Assembly (NCBI RefSeq): GCF_024679095.1
Contig: NW_026110519.1
Span: 639,270 to 703,269, forward strand
Direction of reading: 5' to 3'
Length of the DNA: 64,000 nucleotides
DNA from: Eriocheir sinensis
Lineage: Eukaryota > Arthropoda > Malacostraca > Decapoda > Varunidae
The notes under the pieces were generated by a model. It was given only the letters and a program-made list of their open reading frames with translations. It was not told where the DNA came from and did no database searches. Positions within the stretch are counted from its first letter, which is position 1. Every line of letters starts with the position of its first letter. The position numbers were made by a program, and so were the translations under genes. Of the stretch, positions 36,488 through 45,655 are shown piece after piece.

Positions 36488-36808
36488 GTGTCAAAGCGGA
36501 CGCTGGCTCAAAGCGTATATCTGTACATGAAGAAAGAACTGCGGAACCGGTTGAGAGCGAGTGGGATCACATGCGAGGAGAGTTCTCTCGGCGCTGCAAG
36601 GAAATCGGTGGCTCAACATTTGGCCGTCGATCAAATAACCCACGAGGCTCTGGACAACGGGTTGTGCATAGCCAGGGGACAGTTGATCGAAAACAGCTTT
36701 TTACTGAAGTTTCTGGGTAGCGGTCATAAAGATGTCAAGATTATTGCCCTGTCCACTATGCTGTCTCAACGTCTCAGGAATTTAAGGATGCTCTTGGCCA
36801 TGTATTGA
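36488..36808 (+). CDS. unknown protein, 106 codons
   Basis: Starts as a GTG (36,488) at the end of the motif spacer and ends with TGA 36,806-36,808. Basic helical sequence: LYMKKELRNRLRASGITCE, RKSVAQHLAVDQITHEALD, LSTMLSQRLRNLRMLL. The native start is probably lost. The spacer that follows (AATAAAAAAACCTCC) leads to the MFGLIL gene; that spacer and start travel together in three other places. Confidence 0.5.
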   Translation: MSKRTLAQSVYLYMKKELRNRLRASGITCEESSLGAARKSVAQHLAVDQITHEALDNGLCIARGQLIENSFLLKFLGSGHKDVKIIALSTMLSQRLRNLRMLLAMY

Positions 36809-36941
36809 TCAATAAAAAAACCTCCAATAAAAAAAATCTCAATTGTCCTTTTTGTTTTAATCAGTCACACAAGGATACTATCGGTTATAAATTAAAATGA
36901 TAATATGATTCTTAGGATAAAGAACACTATTGAACTAAATT

Positions 36942-37094
36942 ATGTTTGGTTTAATCCTGTTTTTTACTTTAATCGTTGTCGTACTCTTCGCTGTACTGCA
37001 CCTAACGCAAAACAGTCAACGCAGACACGGCTTTGCATTTTGGGATGAGATAAACGACGACGACGCTTTGGAACCGGACGCGGAGTGGATATAG
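36942..37094 (+). CDS. MFGLIL membrane protein, complete, 50 aa
   Basis: ATG at 36,942, TAG at 37,092. N-terminal hydrophobic anchor (FGLILFFTLIVVVLFAVL), then a basic RR and an acidic tail (WDEINDDDALEPDAEW). This is the only copy with its natural C-terminus; partial copies are at 16,995, 17,790-17,960 (minus) and 39,540-39,580 (minus). It overlaps or nearly touches the next ORF, as in compact viral genomes. Confidence 0.6.
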   Translation: MFGLILFFTLIVVVLFAVLHLTQNSQRRHGFAFWDEINDDDALEPDAEWI

Positions 37095-37117
37095 GTTCGC
37101 GCAACCATCCAATCAAT

Positions 37118-37825
37118 ATGACTGCCGTCGGCACGACACACGCCCTCAACAACTGGGTGTACGGTCAGAAGAACTGTTCGAAGGTAGATCAGAGTTGCGA
37201 GTTCGATCACGAATGCGACGCTATCTGTCAGGCGATTTTCTCCGAAGACGAACTAGACATCACTCAATACGTGCGCAACAAATTCAGCATGCGATGCTCT
37301 CCCGTGACTGTGACTCACCGGTCGTACACCATGGCGATGCACGATCACGAGCGCCTCATCGCCTCGAGTAAGAACACAAACATGCCCGACAGTTTTTTGT
37401 GGTTCCTCAATCACAACAACGGAAAGTCGTTCATGAGAAAGCGCGCTGCATTCTACGACAAACTGAGCGTGCTACTGGGGAAGATTGACATGGTGCAGGC
37501 GGGCGGCTTGGCGTTGAAGATCCAAGAAATGAATCAACGAGCTCGCGCTCTACTGCGAGAAAGAATAGACAGACACTTGGACAAGAACACGGAATTGACC
37601 CCCGCTGAAACGTCAAAGATAGAAGGGTGGTTCGCCAGCTTACAGCTCACAGGAGAGAGTTCTGATCTCTTTACCAAACCTCTGTCGTTCGATCATCTAA
37701 AGTTGTATGCAACTGACATCTCTCGATGTATCACAGCGAAAACAAAGATGAAGACGGCGACGACGAAGAAGATGACGACGACGACGACAGCGATTCTGAT
37801 TTTAATCCTGACTCTATCTCAATAG
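37118..37825 (+). CDS. unknown protein, 235 aa (N-terminal 200 reliable)
   Basis: ATG at 37,118 (an in-frame GTG at 37,085 overlaps the previous gene). Cys-rich start (KNCSKVDQSCEFDHECDAI), then HRSYTMAMHDHERLIASSK, a helical middle (GGLALKIQEMNQRARALLRE) and ETSKIEGWFASLQL. After about residue 200 the frame becomes Lys/Thr-rich while another frame reads a proper acidic tail, so a frameshift near 37,730 is likely. No family recognised. Confidence 0.55.
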   Translation: MTAVGTTHALNNWVYGQKNCSKVDQSCEFDHECDAICQAIFSEDELDITQYVRNKFSMRCSPVTVTHRSYTMAMHDHERLIASSKNTNMPDSFLWFLNHNNGKSFMRKRAAFYDKLSVLLGKIDMVQAGGLALKIQEMNQRARALLRERIDRHLDKNTELTPAETSKIEGWFASLQLTGESSDLFTKPLSFDHLKLYATDISRCITAKTKMKTATTKKMTTTTTAILILILTLSQ

Positions 37826-38043
37826 CACTTTGCAAGAGGACTCAGACCGGGTCTTCGGCGACACCACCGCCGATTAAACGCATAAGACGTCATTATGGAC
37901 CGACGCCTTCGTGCAACAGTAGCAGATTCGGTGATGAAAGCAGTACCATTGTCAACAGAAGCAGCAGCGGGCTCAGCAGCGATGACGACGGCAGCGGTAG
38001 CGTTAGCAGCAGCAGCACCGCTAATGTTGAAATCGATTCTTGA
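37726..38043 (+). CDS. acidic Ser-rich C-terminal domain with NLS-like motif
   Basis: ATG at 37,726. A run of Asp/Glu (EDGDDEEDDDDDDSDSD), then PPPIKRIRRHYGPTP (basic, NLS-like), then a Ser/Asp-rich end. Probably the C-terminus of the preceding gene in a shifted frame; it could also be a separate overlapping gene. The tandem GAC/GAT codons are prone to slippage. Confidence 0.5.
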   Translation: MYHSENKDEDGDDEEDDDDDDSDSDFNPDSISIALCKRTQTGSSATPPPIKRIRRHYGPTPSCNSSRFGDESSTIVNRSSSGLSSDDDGSGSVSSSSTANVEIDS

Positions 38044-38540
38044 AATTTAAATCGATTAATTTTGAAACAAACCGAAAATTGAAAATCTGTTTTGATACAA
38101 AAATAGACGTTTAACGATATTTCATTGATCGACGTTAATGCACTAATCACCTGCGCGCCTGTGTAGTGATTAACGAAGAGAAATGACGACGAGGTGCTTA
38201 ACGAATTTTTCATTGAGTTTTCAAAAGAATTTATAATTTTGAATCCGAACTATAAAACTAAGTTCTATTCACCTCCATGAATATCATAAACCGTAATACG
38301 GTCAATCCAGAAAATGGAAAAACGAGTAAAAGTTGTTTTTACGGAGTTGCAAACCATAAATGGCGAGTCCAGAAAATGGAAAAAAAAAATAAACGTTACC
38401 GTAATCAACAGTTGAATTCAAAATGGCAAAATCCAGACAATCTAAAAAATAATTAAATTCATCAACATTTGAATTCACAATTAGGTCAAAACCTGATGTG
38501 ATATCATTTGACTCAAAAATGGTCAGAATCCAGACAATAG
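38044..38540. other. AT-rich spacer with TCCAGAAAATGG repeats
   Basis: At least five imperfect copies of (G)TCCAGAcAATnGAAAA with GTTGAATTCAcAATGG between 38,300 and 38,545. No gene seen in 38,050-38,280. Confidence 0.55.
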
Positions 38541-38752
38541 AAAAATGAATTATTAAAGACTGAAACCCAAACAGCAGAGATTGCACGGCTGACCCAAGAA
38601 ATTAACGATCTGATCGCAGAGAAAGAAAGATCAACACAATTGATAACAGAATTGAAGGACTTTCAAGAAGAGATGAAAAAGACCGAAACATTGAATCAGG
38701 ACCTTATCCAAAAGCATCAGGACGTTATCCAAAAGCAAACTGACAGAGAATA
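38541..38752 (+). pseudogene. third coiled-coil fragment
   Basis: Open frame of 70 codons: TETQTAEIARLTQEINDLI, ERSTQLITELKDFQEEMKK, DLIQKHQDVIQKQT, then stop at TAA 38,750-38,752. It runs into the RING fragment at ACTGACAGAGAATAACAAG, which both fragments share. The two are in different frames. Confidence 0.5.
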
Positions 38753-38754
38753 AC

Positions 38755-39024
38755 AAGGTAGTCGCTCCCCGAAAAAAAATAAAGAAAAAAATGAATCTGA
38801 TGTCAGAGGTGGCCGTGTGCATCTTGTGTGCCACTAACCCAGTGAACGTGATCTTCCAACCTTGCACTCACGGGTGTTGTTGCATGTCGTGCGCCCGATC
38901 CGTGTCCACGTGTCCGAAGTGCTGCAAGGACATTTTCCTAAAACAATCCATCGCCTCGTCCTCGCTTATACGCAACAACACGAACATACCTTCACCGCTC
39001 CCTTGCCCTAGCTCTGTCATCTAA
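38755..39024 (+). pseudogene. IAP RING domain, second copy
   Basis: Plus-strand copy of the RING part of 25,257-25,981 (ATG-like point at 38,791), identical through LKQSIASS, then 21 further residues and a stop at 39,022, where the first copy stops at once. All C3HC4 zinc ligands are kept. The BIR part is missing; a coiled coil stands in its place. Confidence 0.65.
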
Positions 39025-39039
39025 CAACTCATGTTATCG

Positions 39040-39204
39040 ATCACGAAGTAAATATTGTCCCGCGGTTTGTGTACATATAACGCAGAGCGGGTCTTGACAG
39101 GGTATTCGTTGTACGCATCAACAAACCTACAGATTACATAGTGTGCATCCCTGCGAGTGCTTTTGCTGTTGATGTTTGGTGAGTCATTGCATTTTTGAAA
39201 TGTA
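39040..39204. repeat. gene V tail and MFGES-upstream copies
   Basis: 39,040-39,105 (minus) is the TNRGTIFTS tail of gene V. 39,130-39,185 copies 40,095-40,145 (CTGCGAGTGCTTTTGCTGTT then GATGTTTGGTGAGTC). Confidence 0.65.
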
Positions 39205-39500
39205 ATTTTCGTAGACTTCGCTAGACATTTCTGGCCCAGACATACTCCATATAAAATTATTGTTCATCACAGTACTGAATCGAACATCGAGAAAAGGCAA
39301 TTGTGTCTTATCTTCAGAGTTATTAGGCAGGTTGTTCGAAATGTCAATCCCGCCGTTGATATACACGCTTTTTCCGTTGTTTTTTATTTGTATTACTCTA
39401 TTCCTAATATCGTCAGCAGTAGGTTCTCCAGTAATGTCAAATTGCAGATTTTTGAATTTTGTGTATACTTCCGCTTCCAAGAAAGATTTGTTGTCTGCGT
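39205..39500 (-). pseudogene. gene V copy 3, N-terminal part
   Basis: Minus strand reads DNKSFLEAEVYTKFKNLQF to MSSEVYENY and stops at a joint. Its upstream side fuses to the MFGLIL gene at GTCAACGCAGAC, codons of both genes. Confidence 0.6.
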
Positions 39501-39598
39501 TGACTGTTTTGCGTTAGGTGCAGTACAGCGAAGAGTTCGACAACGATTAAAGTAAAAAACAGGATTAAACCAAACATAATTGATGTCCATTGTACTAA
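39501..39598 (-). pseudogene. MFGLIL membrane protein, partial reversed copy
   Basis: Minus-strand copy of the first about 25 codons, with a rearranged CGAACTCTTCGCTG joint. Confidence 0.55.
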
Positions 39599-39844
39599 TA
39601 CAATACATTTAACAGCGGCGAAGCAGCAGCAGCAGCAGCAGCTCCTAACGGTCAAGGACCGAAGGATATTCCGATTTCTGATATCATGTCTTTTCTCAAA
39701 AACGATTTCGAGAAGATTATGAAATGTCTACTATGTCGTTTAATGATAGTGGTGAGCGGAAAGGAATTGGATATCATTGCAAACCTTTCTCAAGAAACAA
39801 CCAAAATTATGGTCGCAATTTGCCATGTATACGTGTGTATGTAA
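39599..39844 (+). pseudogene. gene L, N-terminal part with poly-Ala
   Basis: Open frame after a TAA: FNSGEAAAAAAAPNGQGPK, DIPISDIMSFLKNDFEKIM, CLLCRLMIVVSGKELDII and a stop soon after the end of overlap with 23,640-23,834. CLLC could be a zinc or thiol pair. The poly-Ala comes from a (GCA) run. No start visible. Confidence 0.5.
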
Positions 39845-40280
39845 GTTTATGTAAGCCATTACATTTTGTACGTATGGTTCCTACATATATGCCTCGAATA
39901 GTGTAAGACATGTGCAGCCATCTTCAATACTCAATAGGATAAGATTTGTAGTTTAGCGATTTGCAAAGATCTTAATATTTGTCTTCTATGAGGACGTATA
40001 TTTATGTAATATTTACATTAAAAAAACAAAACAAAATTTACATTGTTTTATTTTTAACAAACGTACATTACATTATTTAACAAATGTACATTACATAGTG
40101 TGCACTCCCTGCGAGTGCTTTTGCTGTTGATGTTTGGTGAGTCCTCTTACAGCTACAGATTCTTGGCGGCATCCGTTGTGCGTTATGGTCAGTCAGCTAC
40201 AGATTCTGTGCTTGTGGCGAATTGGTGGTCAGTCCTCTTACACCTAAAGATTCTGTGTTGAGATTTAAATGATCAACACG
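39845..40280. repeat. spacer; copies 8,930-9,110
   Basis: 39,920-40,100 matches 8,930-9,110 closely. 40,150-40,265 has CAGCTACAGATTCTTG-type repeats. No gene. Confidence 0.65.
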
Positions 40281-40442
40281 ATGAATGTCCATCACAATAG
40301 TGGGTACCGACTGGACCATTTCGGGTTTCGCCTGCTTGTTGCGTTGCGTCCTGTTTGTTTTCTTGGACGGTTGTTGTTCCTGTTGCTGTGTCAACCCTGT
40401 TTCAACTTTGCTAGCAGAGTCTTCCTGAGTCTCGAATTCCAT
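40281..40442 (-). pseudogene. MEFETQEDSASKVE fragment, copy 2
   Basis: Minus-strand copy of 23,461-23,622, identical over 53 codons, with the same break after VPTIVMDI. Confidence 0.6.
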
Positions 40443-40536
40443 GTTTGTCTTTTGTTGTTATTCTTCTTGGTGGTAGTCTTTAAAGCCGAATAAGAAGTTT
40501 AACATCGTGTGATGCTTGTCTTGCCTGGATTTACAC

Positions 40537-40735
40537 CTACATGAAAGCGTCCAAATAACGCTCTGCGCGATCGACATATTCTGCATCTTCGTGTGTCAGT
40601 AAGTACCGGTTACCCATCAGCACACTGAGATTATGATCAAACGGATGTTCGTGTTTGTTATCGAATCGGTCACGATGGATACGATGCTTCTAACAAACGC
40701 ATCTCTCGCTTGTGTATCTTTCATTGACAGAAGTT
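40537..40735 (-). pseudogene. C-terminal fragment with frameshift
   Basis: Minus strand: SMKDTQARDAFVRSIVSIV in one frame, then KHEHPFDHNLSVLMGN and LTHEDAEYVDRAERYLDAF with TAG at 40,539-40,537 in the next. A frameshift near 40,670 would join them. Single copy; unknown protein. Confidence 0.4.
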
Positions 40736-41354
40736 CTTCATAGACTATATTCTAGTTGTGTGTGACATAAACTCTCTAGTTGAATGTGTCACACACTACA
40801 GAGTTCAGAATCGTATCTTAACTATATTCTGTTCTATCTGAATCTGTTCGCAGCAACTCTCTAGTTGTGTGTGACATTTGCATGGGTCTCTCTGCGCGCA
40901 TGCAAATGTAACGTCCTTGTCGTACAGTGCTAACAGATTCCAGACAATCGTCAAGACATGTATCTCTACATCTTGCATAAGTCGAGATGACCTGCACCAA
41001 TACTATACATCTTGAATGTGTCACACACTACAGAGTTCAGAATCGTATCTTAACTATATTCTGTTCTATCTGAATCTGTTCGCAGCAACTCTCTAGTTGC
41101 AAAAATTCTTCAACTAGAGAACAACAAATTAGACTATATTCAGAAAAAGTTCAACACGATTTCGAAGGTACAACAAATTAGACTCTATTCAGAAAGAGTG
41201 TTGAACTCTTGCCTACCTGACTACTCTAGACTTTGTCATGTGAGTCTGTACACTCCGTTGTTAGGTAGGCAAGAGTTCTGGTGCAGGTCATCTTGTTGAC
41301 GACGAGGAAGTCTTAACTTACAATTGCATGCGCGCAGAGAGACCCATGCAAATG
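40736..41354. repeat. repeat D copies (reverse) and motif spacer
   Basis: Two reverse repeat D copies (40,740-40,880 and 41,005-41,100), a GACTTTGTCATGTGAGTC motif at about 41,230, and the GAGAGACCCATGCAAATGT end at which the retroelement starts. No gene. Confidence 0.7.
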
Positions 41355-42487
41355 TATGTCAGGACCCAGAAGACGAGGAAACAGAGGAGTGAGATATACA
41401 TCTGTGTAAACATCTGACAGGACAAACACTAACAAAAAGGGTGACATATATATAAGTGTAAACATCTCAAGTACCAAAGAGGGGAAACAACGAGGGTAAA
41501 GGAAAACAGATACCCAGACTCAGATACAGAAAACAGATGCCCAGTAGGCGTGGTCACAAAGTGTGAACAACCATTGAAAAAGACTCTGACCCGTGACGTC
41601 AGTCGTGGCGACATGTTATGAGTCAATAATTTAACAGAAAAATCACTGAGGGAGTGTCTTAAGACTGACTCACGAATAGCAGGAGAAGTAAAACAATACA
41701 ACATAATGAGCGAGCATATGGGTGTGACAGGAAGTATTGGCCATTGGTTATGTAGAAAATTAAGGGCGTGTCAAGGATGTAAGTCCGCCTAAAGCAAAGA
41801 AAAATGTGGCCTAGAAATCAGTGGTATGGGTAGACCGAGCTTGGTTCTCTCCTCAAGCAGACCTGCTACTCACTCAGCCGAGAATGGCTGTTGTGATCTT
41901 AATCGTGAGAAATTCGAGAATCTAGGAAACCGACTGTATTGTCCTGGAGATTATAATGTAGGAGATGTGAAGTAGGATTGTGAGTGGGACAGGATTGTGA
42001 TTATTTGTTTGCGATGTAAAGCAAAGGTAAAACCACTGGGTGTGGTATTTGGTGCTTCCGTGACTTGTAGTAGATTATACTATAGGAATGAGTAGTAGGA
42101 TTTTGTGAAGAGAGTACATAATGATTGTGATGTAAGCAGAGATACAAACCACTGCTTGTGGAACGACGAGTGTTATTATTGGCAACAATTGAGCACATAT
42201 TGTAGTATTATGTTTTAAGACATGTCGTTTGTCATATGTTGCATCCATTGCTGAATATGCCAGTGTTATGATCGTCTGAGCAAAGAATATTGCGTAAGGC
42301 AATTACTTTCATTTAATTTTAAATAAATGTATATTTTCTTTTTCCCTTGTTTATCCCCGAACACCAGCCTCCAATAACAACTTAAGCCGGATCACGCTAC
42401 CAGGGATACGAGACGGTGAGATCATTTATGGAGTAATTAATGAGTGATAAAAGAGTTGATTTAATACAAGAAAAGAAGGGTCTAAAA
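41355..42487 (+). repeat. LTR1 (1.13 kb, no MITE)
   Basis: Starts at about TATGTCAGGACCCAG and ends near GAAGGGTCTAAAA. It aligns to LTR2 and LTR3 once their hAT insert is removed, but lacks small indels they share (for example GAGTAGAAATTC and GCAGAGAGATAC). ATAAATGTATATTTTC and TTTAATTTTAAATAAA near 42,310 may be poly(A) signals. Confidence 0.85.
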
Positions 42488-42488
42488 C

Positions 42489-42506
42489 TGGCGGCAGCGG
42501 TATAGG
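42489..42506 (+). other. primer-binding-site-like sequence
   Basis: TGGCGGCAGCGGTATAGG begins immediately after LTR1, the normal place for a tRNA primer site in Ty3/gypsy elements. The same follows LTR2 at about 52,049. I do not assign the tRNA. Confidence 0.5.
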
Positions 42507-42689
42507 GATAAATAGGGACATGTGCTTACAGTGCTTTTGTTTAATTTACTCTGACGAGAAAACGCCTCTTATTTCCATTAAGCTTTGCTCGTTTTAAGTG
42601 GCGGAAATAATAGTGACGATTTAATTATATAATTAATGGTTCTTCCGGAGGACATGGACTTTGACGATATGGTAATGGAAACTCTGGCC

Positions 42690-43010
42690 AACCACTGTTG
42701 TTCTGTAGTGCAATGGGTAGCACACGCGACTCAACCGAGAATTCATGAGTTCCTTCCCGGGCGGAGTGGAGAGGGATGGGCAGTCTCTCTCCACCCGCGC
42801 CGCGATCCACTCCTCAGTGAGAGGGTGTCAGGTGACAGGCAGCGGCAGCGTCCTGCCTCCCAGGTTTGTTTGTTGTAGGATTGTTACCCCAGGATGGAGG
42901 GGAACACGGGGCTCTACGCCTCACAGGGTGGTGGTGTGCCGCGGCGGGCATGCAGCCATAGAGTGACTTTATAAAGGCCTAACCCGCGTCCCCCAGGTGG
43001 GAAGTGTAGA
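42690..43010 (+). mobile_element. tRNA-derived SINE-like insert (copy 1)
   Basis: Starts with a box A-like GTGCAATGGGTAGCA and GAGTTCCTTCCCGGGC, then a GC-rich body with CAGTCTCTCTCCACCCG. It resembles tRNA-headed decapod SINEs from memory. It differs from the flanking AT-rich retroelement in composition. Copy 2 is at about 52,250-52,560. Confidence 0.5.
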
Positions 43011-43286
43011 GTATGATCTAGAAAAAATGTGAAATACTAAGAAAAGTGTGAGGTATGGATAAAAAGTCATGAATGAAAAATAAAAAATGAAGCATATGGA
43101 CAATAGTGTGAAGTATTAAGATAAATGTGTGAAGTAAGAGAATCAGAGGAAGAGGAGGCCAGGGTAGTGCCCCCCTCAGTTATCTACTACAAATAACATT
43201 AAATAAACAAATGAAAATAAATAAAGAAATAAATAAATATGCACACTTGCAGTGGAAAAAACGGAAAATGAGCGAAGAACAAAACA
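43011..43286. other. decayed gag region
   Basis: No open frame. A(T)AAATA-rich with AAATAAATAAA. A gag gene would be expected here; none is detectable. Confidence 0.4.
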
Positions 43287-43735
43287 GGGAGTAACCTTTA
43301 ATATAATAAGATGAAGGCTACAACGAAGAAGGGAGTAACCTTTAATATAATAAGATGAAGGCTATAACGAAGAAGGGAGTAACCTTTAATATAATAAGAT
43401 GAAGGCTATAACGAAGAAGGGAGTAACCTTTAATATAATAAGATGAAGGCTATAACGAAGAAGGGAGTAACCTTTAATATAATAAGATGAAGGCTATAAC
43501 GAACAAGGGAGTAACCTTTAATATAATGAAGGCTATAACGAACAAGGGAGTATCCTTTAATATAATAAGATGAAGGCTATAACGAACAAGGGAGTAACCT
43601 TTAATATAATAAGATGAAGGCTATAACGAACAAGGGAGTAACCTTTAATATAATTAATGAAGGCTATAACGAACAAGGGAGTAACCTTTAATATAATAAG
43701 ATGAAGGCTATAACGAACAAGGGAGTAACCGCCTC
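43287..43735. repeat. 44-bp VNTR (copy 1)
   Basis: About ten units of GGGAGTAACCTTTAATATAA, TAAGATGAAGGCTATAAC and GAAGAA or GAACAA. Degenerate units reach 43,810. Confidence 0.9.
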
Positions 43736-43870
43736 ACATAAATATAAGGAAAAGAAGGCTATAACAAACAAGGGAGTGACCTTAAAAATAATGACAAGAA
43801 GGCTATAATTAACATGACTCAAGAGTAACTTTGTTAGGCAGATCGCACTACTCATGATAATACATATGCA

Positions 43871-44139
43871 AAAGTGGCAGCGCTCCTAGAAACAGGAGCG
43901 TGCGTGAGTTTTTAACGGATGAATTTATTAAAGAATTAGGGCTCGCAGTAAATGACTGTGAAGCGAAACCCGTGAATATTGTCTCTGTGCAAAGATACCA
44001 TATTGAAAATGACGGTAAAAGACAAGTTATTATGGAAGGAAAAAGTAGTTTCCAAGACTTATTGATAACACGCGATGTAGATTTGCCGACTCATATTATG
44101 TTGAGTACTGATTTGTCGTGTAGCACGAGATTATTTTGA
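43871..44139 (+). pseudogene. pol: retroviral-type protease (copy 1)
   Basis: LLETGACVSF at 43,883-43,912 matches the retropepsin active site, but the catalytic Asp is Glu. A frameshift in the GTTTTTAAC stretch moves the frame to that of 43,900-44,139 (FLTDEFIKELGLAVNDC...LITRDVDLPTHIMLSTD). Inactive. Confidence 0.6.
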
Positions 44140-44731
44140 AAACATTGCAACTAAATGAGGAACAAAAGAACGATGCTGATAATAGCAGGGGAAACCATAC
44201 AATTATGCCAGGAAAAATGTCTTATATCTAGAGGTGAAGGATCTTAGCTAAATGTAGATGGAAATGAAGAAGGTCTCACTGAAAATAAGGCCGTACGTTG
44301 CCAAGCAGCGGAACCTTTGCAACTGAATGCATCTGTTGCAGGTTACATAACGCTAGTGACGCAACTACAGGCAAGTGAAGCTTTATTTGAGCCTTGTGTT
44401 AGTACTCCTCAGGCTAGAGTCTTGTGCTCAGGGATAGTTAAGTTAACCCCTTCATCTGACAATCAAAGATCTTATGTCACTGTGCCGTATTTGAATATTG
44501 AAAGTGAGTGTAAAGATAGATGATAATACAACGTTAGGATTTGTGAAGTCTGTCACTCATGAGCTATACGCTGATCTGCCACAAGTATCTAGTGTACAGA
44601 CCGCTGACACAGCTAAAACAGACTTGAAGCCCGCAGAGCTTGAAGTAAGGAAGAAAAGCCTCTATCAAATTGTTGACGCTAAATTCCCAAGTGAAGAGAG
44701 AGAATCAGGTTTTAAAGTCCTTAATAGATAA
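44140..44731 (+). pseudogene. protease-RT linker region (copy 1)
   Basis: Two frames (44,317-44,523 and 44,498-44,731) with GYITLVTQLQASEALFEPC and KIDDNTTLGFVKSVTHELY, typical of the beta-rich linker between protease and RT in gypsy elements, split by a frameshift at about 44,510. Confidence 0.45.
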
Positions 44732-45624
44732 ATATATAACCGTGTTTTCCACAGAACAAGAACCATTAACAGTAACGCCCTATTTTTTAAGCACCATCAA
44801 GCAAAACACTGATGAAGTAGTGTACAGGCGTCCATATAACATTCATATCAGTTATCATGACAGAGTAAATGAACAACTTATATCGCTCCAGCAACAGGGT
44901 GTGATCCGCCCTTCGCGATCACCCTGTAATGCCCCACTTATCCCAGTGCAAAAAAAAAAAGATGGAGGACTACGACTTTGTCTGGACTTCCGGGCACTTA
45001 ATAAAACACTACGGGACGACCGGTACCCACTCCCTAATATACCTACCATACTCAATCAATTGGGAGATAGTAAGGTTTTTTTTTCATGCCTAGACTTGAA
45101 ACAGGGTTACCATCAAATCCCCCAAGATCAAATCAGCAAAGAGAAGACGGCATTTTCTTCTCCAGCAGGACATTGGGAATTTACTTCCCTCCCCTTTGGC
45201 CTTAAAACAGCCCCGTCCTGCTTCAAGAAAATAATAAACACTGTCCTTACAGGACTATTAAGCAACAAGGTTCAGGTGTACCTTGATGACATAATTATCC
45301 TGGGCGATATATTTTCTAATCACGCAGATAACTTAGAACAAAGTCTGGATCGCTTAAAGGAAGCCAAACTGACTCTTAAGATGGAGAAGTGTAAGTTTTT
45401 TAAGGACAAAGTAGATTACCTGGGCCATGCCATCCGCTCAGAGGGAATAAGACCTCAGTCTAGCAAGCTGGAGGCCATACAAAACGTCCCGGCCCCTCAA
45501 ACTGTTCATGATTTACAGTCATTTCTTGGATTGACTAATTATTATCGCAAATTTATTGCAAATTATTCACAAATTGTTGCTCCTTTTCTAAAGATTTACA
45601 AAGGGAAGAAAGGTACACAAAAAA

Positions 45625-45635
<11 letters not shown>
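44670..45635 (+). pseudogene. pol: Ty3/gypsy reverse transcriptase (copy 1)
   Basis: 321 codons. Motifs: CNAPLIPVQKKKDG (about residue 86), LDFRALNKTLRDDRYPLP, CLDLKQGYHQIP (first catalytic Asp, about residue 142), LPFGLKTAPSCF, YLDD (residues 204-207) and the LGHAIRSEGIRP thumb; then FLGLTNYYRKFI of the connection. The palm is intact here; the frame is lost in an (AAAT)n run at 45,620-45,655 between RT and RNase H. Confidence 0.9.

Positions 45636-45655
<20 letters not shown>

Noticed and set aside
1..41354. Firm assignment to white-spot-type nimavirus or to a nudivirus
   Set aside because: No polymerase, helicase, capsid or infectivity-factor motif could be recognised; IAP and small basic proteins are not diagnostic.
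42712..42790. Functional tRNA gene
   Set aside because: Box A-like start only; no credible cloverleaf or 3' end. SINE-like instead.
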